Positions 30,485-43,480 are shown, counted from the stretch's first letter. The stretch is DNA of 64,000 nucleotides from Megalonaias nervosa (GCA_016617855.1 JAECUM010004959.1:51840-115839); one strand, 5' to 3'. Numbers and translations: made by a program. The notes: generated by a model not told the origin, from the letters alone.

Positions 30485-30785
30485 AATAAATTACAGATTA
30501 TCAGCCAGGATTCAGACGCAATGTGCTTCTGTATCCTATAATAGGGTCATTAAGTCATTATGTCCATGAGAAACTCGCGTAAACAACAAAAACAAAAAAA
30601 CAAAAACAAAACCTTCGTTTATGAAACTCTTGAACAGAATCCAATGCATCATTTATTATGCCAATCTAAATACAAGCGTCATAGACCCCAATTTGCCGTG
30701 GCATAATGATCTAGCAGATCAGGGTTTTCGCTTTACTATCAAAATCACGGATAGGACTAACACAACGTAGATTCGTAGACTCTGA
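30485..30785. repeat. Dispersed repeat R2, first copy
   Basis: Similar along its length to 48,735-48,960: shared AATAGG, TCATTAAGT, TATTATGTCCAT, CTCGCGTAAACAA, CTCTTGAA, GCCG-GG-ATAAT, GCAGATCA and ACAACGTAGATTC. Non-coding; family unknown. Confidence 0.65.
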
Positions 30786-32970
30786 TATACCGTGTTCTTG
30801 AGTAGTTACAATTTAGAAACCAACTCAGATACTTTGCGAAAAATTTCAATTTCATCTTTCATCCATAAAAATAAAAATATATTGCAAGCATCGTTTTTCC
30901 AGTCCTCTAAGCCGTCTCTTATTTCCGACAGAACATTGACAAAAAGTATCTGCTCTTCTTATTAAGCTGTGTGGTGAACATTTTGCTTTGTCTGTCCAAG
31001 TACTACTAACGAAATTCCCTAAAAATGCTTACTTCTCTAAACTGTATTGTTTTCGCCAATTTGGACCGAATAGGCATGTAGTCCTCGTATATCGAAATAT
31101 TACATATTTTATAACTTTACTTTTAATTACTTTCGTATTACCATTATCGTGCTGATGTGCCGTGAAACTAATTATATACACATCTATCAATATTATTGAC
31201 AATCTGTATTAGACAGAAAGTTATGTATTAGACCCTTTGGGGTCCTTTTTATGGGCATATTCATCAACATAAAATTTTAATTTGTTGGAATAATAAATTT
31301 GTCGGCGCCAAGTTATTATGCGAGCTATAGCAATTCGTCCTTGTCCGACACAAGACGAAAAAAGGTTTAGTTTTCCATGCAGGGATTCAATTTCTTTCTT
31401 TGATGCATTTTCTTTTCTGAATAAATATTATACCAGACTTTTGAGTATTTTCTAATGGCATATTTATTGTATCAGATAAGAACCCTATAAATGACTTTCT
31501 TGTCGAAGATAGATGGTCTTTTTCTAGGACTTCTTCAGTCCACATTTTTCTAACATATTGCCTATAATTTCATTTGCTATCATAGCTTGATCCCTTACAT
31601 TCACGCAAACAAAATCATCTAAATAGGATACAAGTGCCATTCCAAACTGAAGAAAAGGAAAAAAGGAAAGGTAGTTGTAACTCTTTCACTAATTTGATTT
31701 TCATTTCGCAGACCCATATACCAGTACGTGTCAAAATACAACTGTCTTATTTTCAACTAAGTTATAAACTCTTGGCAAAATAAGGATTTTCTTGTAAGAT
31801 CGCTTAAAATCACTCTTGAATAGCAAACAGCCTCTTTCTGTTTTCTTAATTAATTTTACCAAATCATTAAAATTTGACAAGATAGATCTACTGTCTCGTC
31901 TAGGTAATGGTCGTTGCCATTATCAAAATTTAGAGAAAACTGTTTTGGAAACAAATCTCAAACGATTCTACTCTCGTTAGAATTTTGTTGTTGTGTACTG
32001 ACTTGAAAGATGAGATTTTAATCTCAGAATAAAAAGGATTGGCATTGAAAGGGCTAATTACTGTGTTAGATATTTTTGTTGGCAAATACCGTTTTATTGC
32101 CATTGGAAATGTCATGGCACCCATTTGTTTTTATTACATTGATAAGAAGAAGACGAAACGAAGGTGAATTACCATTCACATGTAATAATATATCACAACT
32201 TAACGAGCAACAAAATTCTAGAAATTCATACATTTTATTCACCGTAATTTTCCAAAGGAAATTAATTAATTTTATGTTCATTCTTGAATTATTTGGAAAC
32301 CGGCACTTTTGACAATTAAATTTCTTAGAGTCTTTAACTTTATTATGTATTAGAACAATATTTAAAACATATTTGACACACCTATCTTTAAATTGACGTG
32401 AAATTCTTGAAGTGATGTATTGATTATCTGAATGATGATGACAAAGATGAGGCAGATGCAATTGTATGGAGCACTGAGGTATAACTGTCAAAAACATTAA
32501 AAGTGAGAATTGACAAACTTACAATTTTCTAACAAGTAAAAATACAAACAATTTAGCGAAGAATGAAAAATGATCCAACAAATTTAAAATTGCATTTCTG
32601 TTTACAAATTGTAAAAATAAATTTTTTTTAAAAAATTTAAAATTTCGTGCTGTTTGCCGTGACCAAAACCAATCGAACAGCTTATATTTACTATCCAACA
32701 CATCGCATTATCCAACAAGTCATTTTTTATTGGTAAGAGTGTTTGATTATCTTATCCATGCTAAAAGAAAATATATCAGAACAAACATACATTTACATTT
32801 TCTATCCAATATTCCTGTAAAATTAGATTCACAACGAAATATTTTGAAACAAACGTCCATCTTTGAACTGTCTTTCTCTCTTGAATTTCCTTACTGGCGT
32901 AAGTTCTTCCTCCTCAGATTCGTCTAGCTGACTTGCCTTCTTGAATTTCTTGATGGGTATGGGTTTGCTG
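30786..32970. other. AT-rich interval with a possible RT scrap
   Basis: Mostly featureless. On the minus strand about 31,540-31,660 reads QFGMALVSYLDDFVCVNVRD and ANEIIGNMLEKCGLKKS, which looks like the YLDD catalytic box of a reverse transcriptase, perhaps DIRS-like. The flanks do not extend the match, so I give it low weight. Confidence 0.35.
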
Positions 32971-32974
32971 AGTT

Positions 32975-33148
32975 ACTTAATTTGTATTGTTTGTTGGCTT
33001 TTCTGCATGATAATATGGTATTTGTATATTCGTATTTTGTAATTGACCTTTGTTCAAATCAAGTTAAGGGTCTACCTGAGCGGAGACATTTTTTAAACAA
33101 CATAACACATAGCTGATATTTTTCTATGATTATATATTAGATATTCAA

Positions 33149-33213
<65 letters not shown>

Positions 33214-33885
33214 CATTGGAGGTAAACATGTTTACTTGTGTCTCAGCTTGGAACATTAGTTTTATTTTTCCTTGTACATATCTGATCTTGTTGGCAACTT
33301 TGAATGTTTTATAAAGGTAACTGGCATACATCCTGACTCTCTTATTGTGTCTTAGCTTTTCATGTTAATGTTATTTACTTCAAAACTACTAATTCCTACA
33401 TCCGAAGCAGTCAGTCTTATTGTTGAATTCAGTATTTAATTTGGTTGGATTCATTTCTTCAAATTATTATTCACTGGAATTACAAGTGCTCAATAATATT
33501 TTCGGACTAAATCGTAATTTTGGAATTATTGCGAATACATTCAAGGACATATAGGATTATATCATCGTGTTACACCAAGACTGTTAACACATTGCCAAAT
33601 TCCAGGCCATAGGCAACATAGCACATTCAAGACTACAGACACATAAGCACATTCAATATTGAAATTCATTCCGACTACCACTGGAATTCATTTGGAACTC
33701 TGTTCGTTATTTACTTGTGGTGGAACTTTTAGGTCTATTTGAGATTTATTGCTCAATATTAAATGTTTTGTTTTAAAATGTTCACTTTGTATTTTACGGA
33801 AATCAATTATTTATTGAATTTTACAAAACTTGTTGGCTTTTCGCCTTTTTCTATTACTTAATTTAAGACCATAGAGTCGTAAACA
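32975..33885 (+). repeat. 5' LTR of Gypsy element 2
   Basis: Homologous to the LTRs at 26, 38 and 40 kb, ending GACCATAGAGTCGTAA, followed directly by the gag leader. An (ATT)n run (33,149-33,212) has expanded inside it. Confidence 0.75.
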
Positions 33886-36712
33886 ACGGGTTCCGTTCTG
33901 GGATGCGAATTTCTCTAACATATTTCGGAAAAGTTTGTTTTTGAAATTTAAATTCACTTTGATTCTGAATTTTTAAGCCCTAGGTACTAAGTTACATGTT
34001 TGGGAAATCAATACTGAAATCAGAAAGCTTTCACAATGTCATCTAAAGTGGAGAACTTTATTTTCAATCCTACCCAGGAAAGGCTAGATTCCTTACCAAA
34101 AGATGAATTGCTTAAGGTTGCCAGTCAATATGATCTCTATGAGGCAAAGACTCTTTTAGTGAAGCAGAAAATATAAAAGAATTTGGTAAAATATTTGGTA
34201 GAAAAATTTTTTTGTTGGATAAAATTGCTTTAGATTTGATCAGTAAGTCTCTACATTTCTCTGACATAAAAGTAATGCAATTAAAATTAAAACACAAGAT
34301 GGGAATAGATTTAAGAAAGCTTGTGCTTCAAAAAGATGCACGACAAATGCAGTTGTAGAATGAGAAAAGAGAGAGAGATAAATGCAGTTGGAGAAAGAGG
34401 AAAGAGACACGCAGTTGCAAAAAAAGAGAGAGAAAGAAAGAGAAAGAGAAGATTGACTAATGCAAATGCATAGAGGTAAAGAAGAGAGGGAAATACAGAC
34501 AGAATGAGAAAGGAAGAAAGGTAATTTCAATGTATATTAAAATAATTAGAATGGCAAGCAAACCCCCCCCCCTTACATTTATGTTCAGTTTTCGATGTTA
34601 CCAAAAATTTTAGGTTTGTACCCCCTTCCAAGCAAAAAGAAGTAGATAAACACTTTCCTCAATTTGAAAATAATTACTGAAAATTTGAAATGGCCAAGAG
34701 AGCACTGGACCTTTTACAAGGTGCAGTTATTAGTTAGTACCTGAGGGATGTCAACAAAGGTTTAGGAACTATGGAAGAAAATGGACAAACCCATGTCGAA
34801 TTTGCAAGGGAAAATAGCAATTATTTCATAGGTGTTGTTCAGCCAAGAAGGTTAATCATAGACAACTGATATTAATTGAAGAATTCAATAACTGCGTCTA
34901 TAGTAACGTTAACACCTATCTTGATGAGCTAAAGGTTGAAGCTTTGGAAGAAGCTGCCTTGAACAGCTGCTGATTATTCCTTGACTCACAAAGTTACTTT
35001 TTTTCAGTAAGTCTTCAACAGCATCATATTGGTAAAATATTTTTCAGTTGCATACGATCACTTCCAAATCTCAAACCTGCACAACTTTTAGGAATCAAGA
35101 TTTTGATAAGACTGATCAGTAATCTTTATCCCCTACGTGACCTATTGCAAGAAGAATGGAAACGTTATTTCTGATTGCAACAGATTAAAAAATAAGCAAC
35201 AGAATCAAGACAGACCTATTCCAATTGTTCTTATTTCTAAAAGGTCAAAGTCACGGTCATATATTGAAACCAATACATTTGCTGGGTCAAAAATAAAACA
35301 GTCCGACTTTACTATGGAGAATTTATGAACTTTTCATGTCGAAAAATTATGTATCATTTATTAATGATTCTGCCAACCTTATCACTATTAAAATGTTAAG
35401 GGACACAGAAGCCTCTCAGAGTCTTTTAATATCAGGTACTTTGTTTTTCTGTGAAGTCTTCTTCTAATGAGAGTGTTCTTATTCACGGAGAAGAGTGCGG
35501 CTTTGTTAATAGTCCGCTCCATTGTGTAAATTTAGATTTAGACTCTAGGATCCGTGATAGTAGGAATGGTGCAATCTTTACCCATCGAGGGTATTCATTT
35601 GTTACTAGGTAATGACTTAGCGGGAGATAAGATTGTGGTTAATCCACTTCTAACTGACAAGACTTGTTTGGGTCAGAAAGTCGATCCTATTGAAAAAGAG
35701 ATCTCTGATTCATACCCAGCTTGGGCAGGTACTAGGGATATGGCATATAAAGCTTTTGAGAATGATGTTGATCAGGAAATTATTAACTTAGCTGACACAT
35801 TTGTTGATCAGGCATTTTGATAATGTCATTTCGCTCATACAATTGATCAATAAAGAAGTATTAATCACAACGAGCATCTTTTTCCATTTATTATATTAAT
35901 TCTAATCAGGTGAAAAAGGACAATCACTCGTTGTCGAACAGGAACAAGACCGTGAGATTTTAGAGAGCTATTAGCAACTCTGAAGCCACATAAGGAAAAT
36001 ATTGTTATTTTGTTAAAAATGGGTGCTTACGAGAAAATGGAGACCATCTGAGGTACCTGTTGATGACGAGTGGTTAGTGAGCTATCAATTTCTTGTTCCT
36101 AAGGCATCTGCAGCCTATTTCTGCATTCGACGAACCATTTAGCAGAATAATGGTAGACTGTGTCGGTCGTTTACCTAAGACCATGTCATACAAACACTAC
36201 TTGTTAACCATAATGTGTGCGTCCACAAGATTCCCAGAGGAAATTCCTTTGAGGAATATTAAAACAAAAACCATAGTAAAAGCTTTGCTAACGTTTTCTT
36301 TTTACAAAAATGGTGTAGATCATCCAGAGTGCTAATTTCCTCAAAACATTAAATATGCATCAGAGAAACAAGTCCACATTCGAGAAGGAATGTTTGGCTT
36401 TGATATTGGGTTTGCAATACTTCGAAGTGAATATTATTTCAGCTCCTACTCTGATTATTGTATTCAATGATCACAACTACCGTACGTTCATTAGCAAGCT
36501 GACAAACAAAATAAGAGATTATTAAGGTGGAGTTTGGTGTTTCCGGAGTGCAGTATTGACATCCGGCACATCACGGGAAAAGATAATATAATTGCAGATG
36601 CACATTCACGTGTATAGAAGCATGATCTTGCTTATTGCAAATTTTAATCACAAGTATATTTGACTAATAGTCAGAAGAAAGCTTTGCAGTCTAAATCTGT
36701 CATTTTTTATGA
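33886..36712 (+). mobile_element. Ty3/Gypsy-class retrotransposon 2 internal region, Gmr1-like order
   Basis: The gag ATG at about 34,039 gives MSSKVENFIFNPTQERLDSL, soon broken. A charged gag coiled coil follows (34,320-34,520), then a decayed knuckle (CKKNGNVISDCNR at 35,147). The protease has MLRDTEASQSLL (about 35,392; Glu replaces Gly of DTG) and LPIEGIHLLLGNDLAGDK. The integrase core (IMVDCVGRLPK, CASTRFPEEIPLRNIKTKT) is followed directly by RNase H and the end of RT (about 36,340-36,620, with LLRW..VFPE and RHITGKDNIIADA). So integrase lies before RT/RNase H, and RT itself is deleted. A purine-rich GAGGTGAGG abuts the 3' LTR. Confidence 0.85.
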
Positions 36713-38492
36713 GGTGAGGTGTTATGTATATTTAATTTATATTTGTTAGTTTTTTACATTGATTATGTACAACTCTATTTTTCACTTGACCGTGTCCAAA
36801 ATCAAGTTCATGTTGTTCCTGACTGGAGACACTGATTTGTTTTTATTTTGTAAACAATTAATACATGGTTAATATTTCTCGGCCTGAATCAATGACCCTA
36901 TGCTTACCATGTTTTTATTTATAGATTTAGTAGCAGATTTTAGCTTGTGAACAACACAGGTTGTTCTAGAATAGAAAATTCCACTAAAGAGACATAGTAG
37001 TTTTAGAAAATGCTAACTGTAACCAAGGAGTTTATTAATCTTGTTGACTTGAAAAATTACAATTAAGAATAGAGAAAAAACTGTGAAATTGGAAGAAAGA
37101 AGGAACTGAGAAGAAAAGGTTACATACCTACATAATAACTTAAATATTGTCATGACTAACAGACAGCTTCTCTACTTTTCGGGCTGCTCACACTGCTTTA
37201 CTATATACTTTACAGCTTTAAAAAAAAATAGATTATAAAATAATTACATCGATTTCGAATGACTAAACAACAACTTTAGAAATACTAATGCAATTATTTA
37301 CCAAAACTGTTAGCATTTGCAATCAAAATTATAAACTACTACTTGAAAACGATTTACTACCAAAATTGCTAGATTTGAATATAATTCCTAAATAAATATT
37401 TACTTTTATTAATTAACTAGCTATAATTTGAACCTTCTGAACTAATACATGCACTATTATACATTCGCAGCACGTGCATGTGGTGCTCATTGGCTCGGCG
37501 TGCGCAGGTTTTGGCCGTGCTCCGTTGGGTGACTTTAATTCAAACTCATGCGTTAAGCAATTCAGTACTACATGTATTAAATATTAGATTTACTTTAGAC
37601 CTATAAAATGATTCTAATAGAAAGTATTTCTAAACTGTTATTAATTCTAAATTAGAATTATTTATTGAAAATAACTTAGTAACTACTTGTTATTCTCTTA
37701 CTCTTCACTATATTAAAATGCTTCTATGAAAAATTTGAATAAAATTAAATAACAACCTAAGGAATTTGATATTCCATCAGTTATAATTGATTAAGATGGT
37801 GTACAAAACCCTATTTCAAAATCAATAAAATCGAAATTCAATAAATTTAACACAAATAACACATACACATTGAAGAAACAATAACACATAAAACCCATTA
37901 ACTTTTGGCACTAGGGGGTCCCTCATATGAGGTTAATCTGAGAGGGACCACACCAAAAAAAAAAAAAGAAAAATTACTTATTCTTGCTTAACGTCTTTAG
38001 GCAGAACCAGTCTTATTGTTTTGTTCAGATTTTGAGTTGGGTGAAATTATTTATTCAAATTATTATTCTCTAGAAATACAAAGTGCTCTTAAATAATATT
38101 TTGGACAGAAACGTTAGCTTGGAATTATAGTGAATTCAGTGAATATAGTGAATAGGCAAGGATATCTTGGATTGTATTACTGTATTGTGATTAACTGGAA
38201 GACTGTTAGTACATCATCACACTTCAGGCTATTGGTATATTAATACATTCAAGACATACGGGCACATCACAGCCTTCAGCGCTGGATTTTTATTTGATCA
38301 TCACTGGAATTTAATTAGACTTGATTCATTAGGACTGCTGATAGAATGTTTTGGACTGTTTGGGATTTAATTCGCAATACTGTACTTTTAAAATTTTCAC
38401 TTTGTATTCTAGAGAAATAAATTAGTTGTTGCATTTATACAATTTGCTGATTTTCGCTCCTTTCTGTTGTTAGTCTAATAACATAAAGTCGT
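36713..38492 (+). repeat. 3' LTR of Gypsy element 2, split by an insertion
   Basis: LTR start TGTTATGTATATTTAA at 36,720; homology to other LTRs stops near 36,880 and resumes near 37,980, ending AACATAAAGTCGTAA. The intervening 1.1 kb (about 36,885-37,975) is foreign, AT-rich and without ORFs; I cannot name it. Confidence 0.65.
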
Positions 38493-38760
38493 AAAAATGT
38501 TAACAAAATATCAAGTTAGTATCCCCTTTTGAGGACCGCTGGACTTCTTGCTAGAGAGTGTAATTACTGGCAAAGCTCGTGAAGTTTATACTTCACTGTC
38601 AGTAGAAGCATGTACTGATTATGATTTAGCCAAGAAATGTATCTTCCAGGATAATGAGTTGGTACCGGAGAAATATCGACAGAAGTTTCAGATTTGCATA
38701 AAAGAAAATAGCTAAACACATGTCGACTTTGCTAAGTTTAAATAACTATTTGATAGGTGG
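38493..38760 (+). pseudogene. Gag fragment of a Gypsy element
   Basis: Directly after the LTR the plus strand encodes, with stops, GKAREVYTSLSVEACTDYDL and NELVPEKYRQKFQICIKE, the SCAN-like part of the same gag. A piece of the next, tandem element cut short at the (TG)n tract. Confidence 0.6.
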
Positions 38761-38769
38761 CGTGCATCT

Positions 38770-38783
38770 GTGTGTGTGTGTGC

Positions 38784-38836
<53 letters not shown>
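38770..38836. repeat. (TG)n microsatellite
   Basis: Over 30 TG units with one interruption (TGCCTC). Confidence 0.95.
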
Positions 38837-38838
<2 letters not shown>

Positions 38839-38849
38839 TTGAATTTTTT

Positions 38850-38950
38850 ACCATTTCTATAAGTCCTTGGTATGACTCGGCCGGGATTCTAACTCGCGAC
38901 CTCCCGCTTCCGAGGCAGACGTTCTTACCACAAGGCCACCGGAATGGTCT
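38850..38950 (-). repeat. tRNA-derived SINE fragment
   Basis: On the minus strand a tRNA-like head has an A-box-like GGTGGCCTTGTGGTAAGAA, an anticodon-region GTCTGCCTCGGAAGC, and a B-box GGTCGCGAGTTAGAATCCC, followed by GGCCGAGTCATACCAAGGAC and a (CA)n tail outside it. The layout and body resemble tRNA-derived SINEs common in bivalves. No intact tRNA cloverleaf ends (CCGG at both sides but no proper acceptor stem), so it is not a tRNA gene. Confidence 0.7.
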
Positions 38951-39064
38951 CTATATTTCTTAATTTTGATATGTTTTTGTATCACTCATTTCCTGTGTAA
39001 TTATATCGCCATTATCATATCTGTGTTTTATTGATATGGAAAATGAAAGCTTTATTGCATAAAT

Positions 39065-39818
39065 CTTTCTTTCCTTGTGAGAGGAGGTGTTCTGTATATC
39101 AATATTCGTTGCACATTTTATTTATGACTGTAAGTTATAGAGATTATCCATACCAAAACTATGTGTGCGTGTAGAGGTTCTATTTTAAGATATTGAGTGT
39201 CAAGACTCTGAAGGTTCTATAAATAGCCATGATCACATTGCCAATACTAATATTAATAATAAACATGTTGAAAAATTTTGGTTAATTTCTCATTGACTAG
39301 TGTAATCAAGTGGGTTCTTAGAAGAATTAAGTTATTTCCTAATGAATGGGTTTGGCCAGTTGGGTACTTTTGTGATATTAGATATTTACAATTTATCGTA
39401 TAGGAGTAGAAGCTAACCACGTTTCTACCTCTTATGGTTGTATATAAGTAAGTGGAGTTGAACAATTCTGATCAGCATTATTTAGATTAAAATTAGATTA
39501 TTCATTGAAACTATAAAGTGGTCATTGGACTAAAATAGTACTCTGGGATAATTGCGAATTATTCAAAGGAGCGCTGGAGAATGCCATTTTGATAGAACAG
39601 GACTGTTGGCAGATCTGTACATGCGAGAATTTCAAACTCATTAGGAACATTCGATTCTTTTAGACTTGAATACAACCTTTTTCTGTTATTTCAATTCATA
39701 ATACTGTAAGTTACTCTTATACTGTCGTTTTATAATATTGATAATTAAACTGTTTAAGTTTTACAAAACTTGTTATTTTCCTCCTTTCTGTTACTTAGTT
39801 TATGACCATAGAGGCGTA
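39065..39818 (+). repeat. Gypsy-family LTR, diverged
   Basis: Starts after a purine-rich GAGAGGAGG with TGTTCTGTATATC and ends GACCATAGAGGCGTAA. The middle is diverged from the other copies; the last 350 bp match well. Confidence 0.6.
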
Positions 39819-39908
39819 AGAATATTGTTTAGCGGATATTTGTAATGTATGTAATTTTAATTATATGTACATTTGACTGACATGCAAAAGAAAACTTTAT
39901 TGTATAAA

Positions 39909-40763
39909 TTGTTATGTATACTTGTATTGTTTGTTGGCTTTTCACCATGATTATATGTTATGTATATCTGTATTTTGTAATTGACCTTTGCCTAAAATCA
40001 AGTTTAGGGTTTGGCTAGTGACACTGATTATGTAAACAAAATAAATACATAGCTAATATTTATCAATGATTATAAAATAAAAATTCAGATCAGTATTATT
40101 GGAGGTGAACATGTTTAGTTGTATCTGAGCTTTGGACATTAGGTTTTTGCTTGTAAATTCCTGATCTTGTTGTCAAATTTGAATGTATTATAAAGGAAAT
40201 TGACCTACATCCTGGCTCTATTATTGTGTCTTAGCTTTTTATATTATTGTTTACTTGTTTACTTGAAAAATAATCATTCCTACCTTAACATCCGAAGCTG
40301 AGTCAGCCTTATTGCTATACTGAGTTTCTAAATTAGGTGAATTTATTTGTTCAAATTATTAATCACTGGAATTACAAAGTGCTCAATAATAATATTGGAC
40401 TAAATCAATATTTTGGAATTATATTGAATTCATTGAAAGACCTTTTGAATTATATTATTGTGTTACTACAAGACTGTTAATACATCATCATATTCCAGGC
40501 TATGGGCAAATTAACACATTCGAGGCTACAGCACATTTAATATTGGAATTCATTTGGATCACCAATGGAATTCATTTGGAACTCTATTGTTTTGAAATTG
40601 TGATAGAACGGGTAGGACTATTTGAGGTTTAATTCACAATACTGTCTGCTCTTTACAAATTTTCAGATTGAAGTCTACGGAAATAAATTATTTGTTGTAT
40701 GTTACACAACATGTTGGTATTCGCTCTTTTCTGGCATTTAATTTAAGACCATAGAGTCGTAGC
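39909..40763 (+). repeat. Gypsy-family LTR
   Basis: Starts TGTTATGTATACTTGTATTG and ends GACCATAGAGTCGTA, directly adjoining the relic of Polinton copy B. Closely matches the LTR at 32,975-33,885. Confidence 0.75.
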
Positions 40764-40779
40764 AGGTTTTTCTGTTTGT

Positions 40780-40985
40780 TCTATCTTGTTTTTCTGCTTC
40801 TTCTTAGTGCTTCCCTTTGTTTTCTTCTTCTTTGGACACTCTATAGGTCAGTGTTTATCAACTTCACATTGATAACAGTTATCTTTACTTTTGTCTCTCT
40901 TTTCTCCTGTCTTTGAGGATGTGGCATCTACAGCAGGTATCAAGACATTTATCTTGAGAGGAGTAGTCGAAGTTTTGTTGGAAGT
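40780..40985 (-). pseudogene. Zinc-knuckle gene remnant (Polinton copy B)
   Basis: Minus strand reads DNCYQCEVDKH then a stop and PIECPKKKK, matching the second knuckle of the 14,312-14,757 gene, flanked by similar Lys-rich sequence. It lies divergent from the polymerase remnant, as in copy A. Confidence 0.65.
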
Positions 40986-41089
40986 ATACATTTCAATGAT
41001 TCTCTGTAAATATCTAACCAGAAGTGTTATATGTTTTGACTCTTACCTCTTCAGTGATTGAAAACTGAATATTCTCTTAGGTCGAGATG

Positions 41090-41102
41090 TGCTCATTATA
41101 TA
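41090..41102 (+). promoter_or_regulatory. Relic TATA box of copy B polymerase
   Basis: TTATATAGG lies about 50 bp before the remnant polymerase start (ATGAAACGATAAC at 41,151), as in copy A. Confidence 0.3.
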
Positions 41103-41150
41103 GGGAGAAAGATTCAACCTAGTCAAAATATATTTGAACCATCTACTGTC

Positions 41151-41291
41151 ATGAAACGATAACACATTTCCAGAAGCTAGGCGACGACAATGTTCTGTGT
41201 CACCCGTCACTCTCCAAGAAGTGTTGACAGAAGGTCACACCAGCGATTTTGAAGAAGACATGATTGGCCCATATCCATCAGCATCTACCTC

Positions 41292-41386
<95 letters not shown>

Positions 41387-41510
41387 AGCCAAGAAAGAAA
41401 GTTGTTCGGCAGTTGTTAAAGATTTATTTTCACGTTCTAGCTACCCAAAAAGTTACATTCCAGAACATTTGGAACGATGGTTTACATTTACGCTGTTAAA
41501 TTTAAACAGT
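41151..41510 (+). pseudogene. pPolB N-terminal remnant (copy B)
   Basis: Starts ATGAAACGAT like copy A, then matches it through SDFEEDM, LLKIYFHVLATQK and, in another frame, VYIYAVKFK. A (GA)n expansion (41,296-41,384) interrupts it. Sequence beyond residue about 110 is lost. Confidence 0.7.
41296..41384. repeat. (GA)n microsatellite
   Basis: About 44 GA units inside the polymerase remnant. Confidence 0.95.
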
Positions 41511-41584
41511 CCAAGTCCCGGGGGTTGGTATGTCTTTGCATGTAGTGTTCATAAATTTCCATCACGAAAACTGACACATATACA

Positions 41585-41725
41585 ACATGGTGCTCAAGAT
41601 TTAAAGGAATCTTCTCATCTTGTGGAATCAGTTCTTGTAATAGTACTCTTGAACATCCCCCAAGTCCTTTACAGTGTCATTGACTTTCGTCCATGGAATT
41701 TGGTGTGATGCTACAGACAGAAGTC
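41585..41725 (-). pseudogene. Remnant of the NWGR-motif gene, inverted (copy B)
   Basis: The plus-strand text aligns with 8,380-8,510 in the same orientation (CAGTTCTTGTAATAG, CAGTGTCATTGACTTTC, CATGGAATTT), so the gene is on the minus strand here although the other copy B late genes are on plus. An internal inversion must have followed the loss of the rest. Confidence 0.5.
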
Positions 41726-42419
41726 CTGGTATGGCAAGCCTTATAATGTCTTCGCAGTTGATCAATGTCTGAACATTTAACAATTTTCAAAGTAATCAAT
41801 CTTCTTATAACATTCAGATACAAATGATTAATAAGTTTATGCCGTTTCGGATGCAAATTGTACGTGTCATTTCACTTGTATGTGTAGAAAGTACTTGTAA
41901 ATACGTTCTCGCCAATGATGACGACGATTCTAAATGTGCTTCTTAAAATTGTCCATTTACAGAAATTTCTTTTGAAAGAGAGAAAGTAAATCTTTCTGTT
42001 GGTGACGGTAAAAATTAAGTATCTTGGTCTTCTGTAGACAGGATAGAGAAAGGATGTTATGCATTGTACATAGAGTGTTTATACTTATTAAGAAATAATT
42101 TTATATCTATCCATACAAATACGAAGGGTCGTAGTGTCTACAGATACTATACCTACAAACATACTTATGTTTTAAAATTAAGTATTGTATGAAAGACATA
42201 GATACAATCCTATGCACAGCTGCTTAGATCACTTGGAGAAGAGATAAGACTGAAAAAATTGCCAAATGAAACAGAAACAATATCCCTCCATTATAATTAC
42301 CCATCTTGTTTGATAGTGTATAAGCATGTTTTGTGGGTGTAGTATGTGTTAGCAACGCAATTGTTTGAATGTTAGAGGCATCATTGAGGAAAAAAAAGTA
42401 GATTTGGCTCACATTGGTA

Positions 42420-42670
42420 AAACATAACTTTAAACTGGAAGATATGAACGGAGATGTGCAAAAAGAACATTGTCCTTGCCTCAGTTACAACGAGTTACTA
42501 AGAAAGAGGACGACGTGTACGTTATCGAAATCATTTTCAATCAGTCAACACGTAAAGTGTGAAAACTACAACTTCAAGAAGTGAAAGTTCGTTGGAAAAT
42601 ATTTCCACCTAGCTTCGATGTTTGCATTGCAACTTCGCAAGTCAACGACGATAAAACGAAGTAGTAGTCA
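42420..42670 (+). pseudogene. Integrase chromodomain remnant (copy B)
   Basis: Matches the integrase C-terminus of copy A: DMNGD, LPQLQRVTKKEDDVYVIEII and KVRWKIFPPSFDVCIATSQ with shifts and stops. The catalytic core is missing. Confidence 0.75.
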
Positions 42671-42679
42671 CGAAGTAGT

Positions 42680-43070
42680 AAACACAATACCGACGTATTC
42701 TCAGAGTTCCTCTCTTCAAGAACTACCAAAACAAACCCTGTAGTGGTGGTGCGGAGAGTGTTCCTAAAAATCAAATCGTCTTGTTCAACTAAATCTTTGT
42801 GGCGTATTTTGTCATTGGAGCAGATATAGGAGTTTACAAGAAGGAGATAAACAACTGCGGCCTATTCTACTCAGCGGTTGTATTGGTTATCTTCTACCCA
42901 GTCCTTCGTTGAAATATACCGACAGTAATAGCAACAACAAAGGTAGCCTTGCTGCCAACGCCAATCACAAGTCTTCCAATCACAGTAATAGTCCTCTTTT
43001 GGAATATTTTGAAAATCATTCTCCTATGACAACAAGTGACTCTTCGGAGATCGGAACTATCGACTAACAA
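42680..43070 (+). pseudogene. Membrane-protein gene remnant (copy B)
   Basis: The hydrophobic segment is unclear, but the C-terminal block reads SGCIGYLLPSPSLKYTDS followed by Asn/Ser-rich sequence ending SDSSEIGTID, parallel to copy A. Confidence 0.6.
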
Positions 43071-43079
43071 TAACCAGTT

Positions 43080-43480
43080 TTATATAACATTACCTAGTAA
43101 AAATTCAAGCCATACAGCTAGATCGTTTAGCTCATTGTGAAGTAGCTTGATTGAAATCGCTTATCCCACTCAAGTTCAGAATGTAGCTGGAGATCAAACA
43201 ACCTTCCTCGTCGAAATATCCAACGAACAAATTCGAATCCACTTGGCCGAAATGATTCTGGTTATTACGAATCCAAAACACCATCATCATCAAATCCCAA
43301 CTGAATATGTATTCCATGATTATTCAAGCAGGATTTTATTTTAATGCTCAATGTCTCGTCGAAACGATTTCAGCTATTTTCAATTATCGGTTTTGGCAAA
43401 GCACTGGAGAAAACTCGACGAAGTGTTGAATACCATAAAATTGCTCAACGACTCAAAATGTATTTTTCCCGACGGCGAAA
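43080..43480 (+). pseudogene. Penton-like protein remnant (copy B)
   Basis: Reads QAIQLDRLAHCEV, EIAYPTQVQNVAGDQTTF and then GKALEKTRRSVEYHKIAQRL; large parts are deleted and the end is joined to the pVI-like remnant. Confidence 0.7.

Noticed and set aside
31540..31660. DIRS-like retrotransposon
   Set aside because: A YLDD-like box only; no RT domains, tyrosine recombinase or split repeats around it.
38850..38950. tRNA gene
   Set aside because: A and B boxes are present but acceptor stem and cloverleaf are not; it reads as a SINE head.
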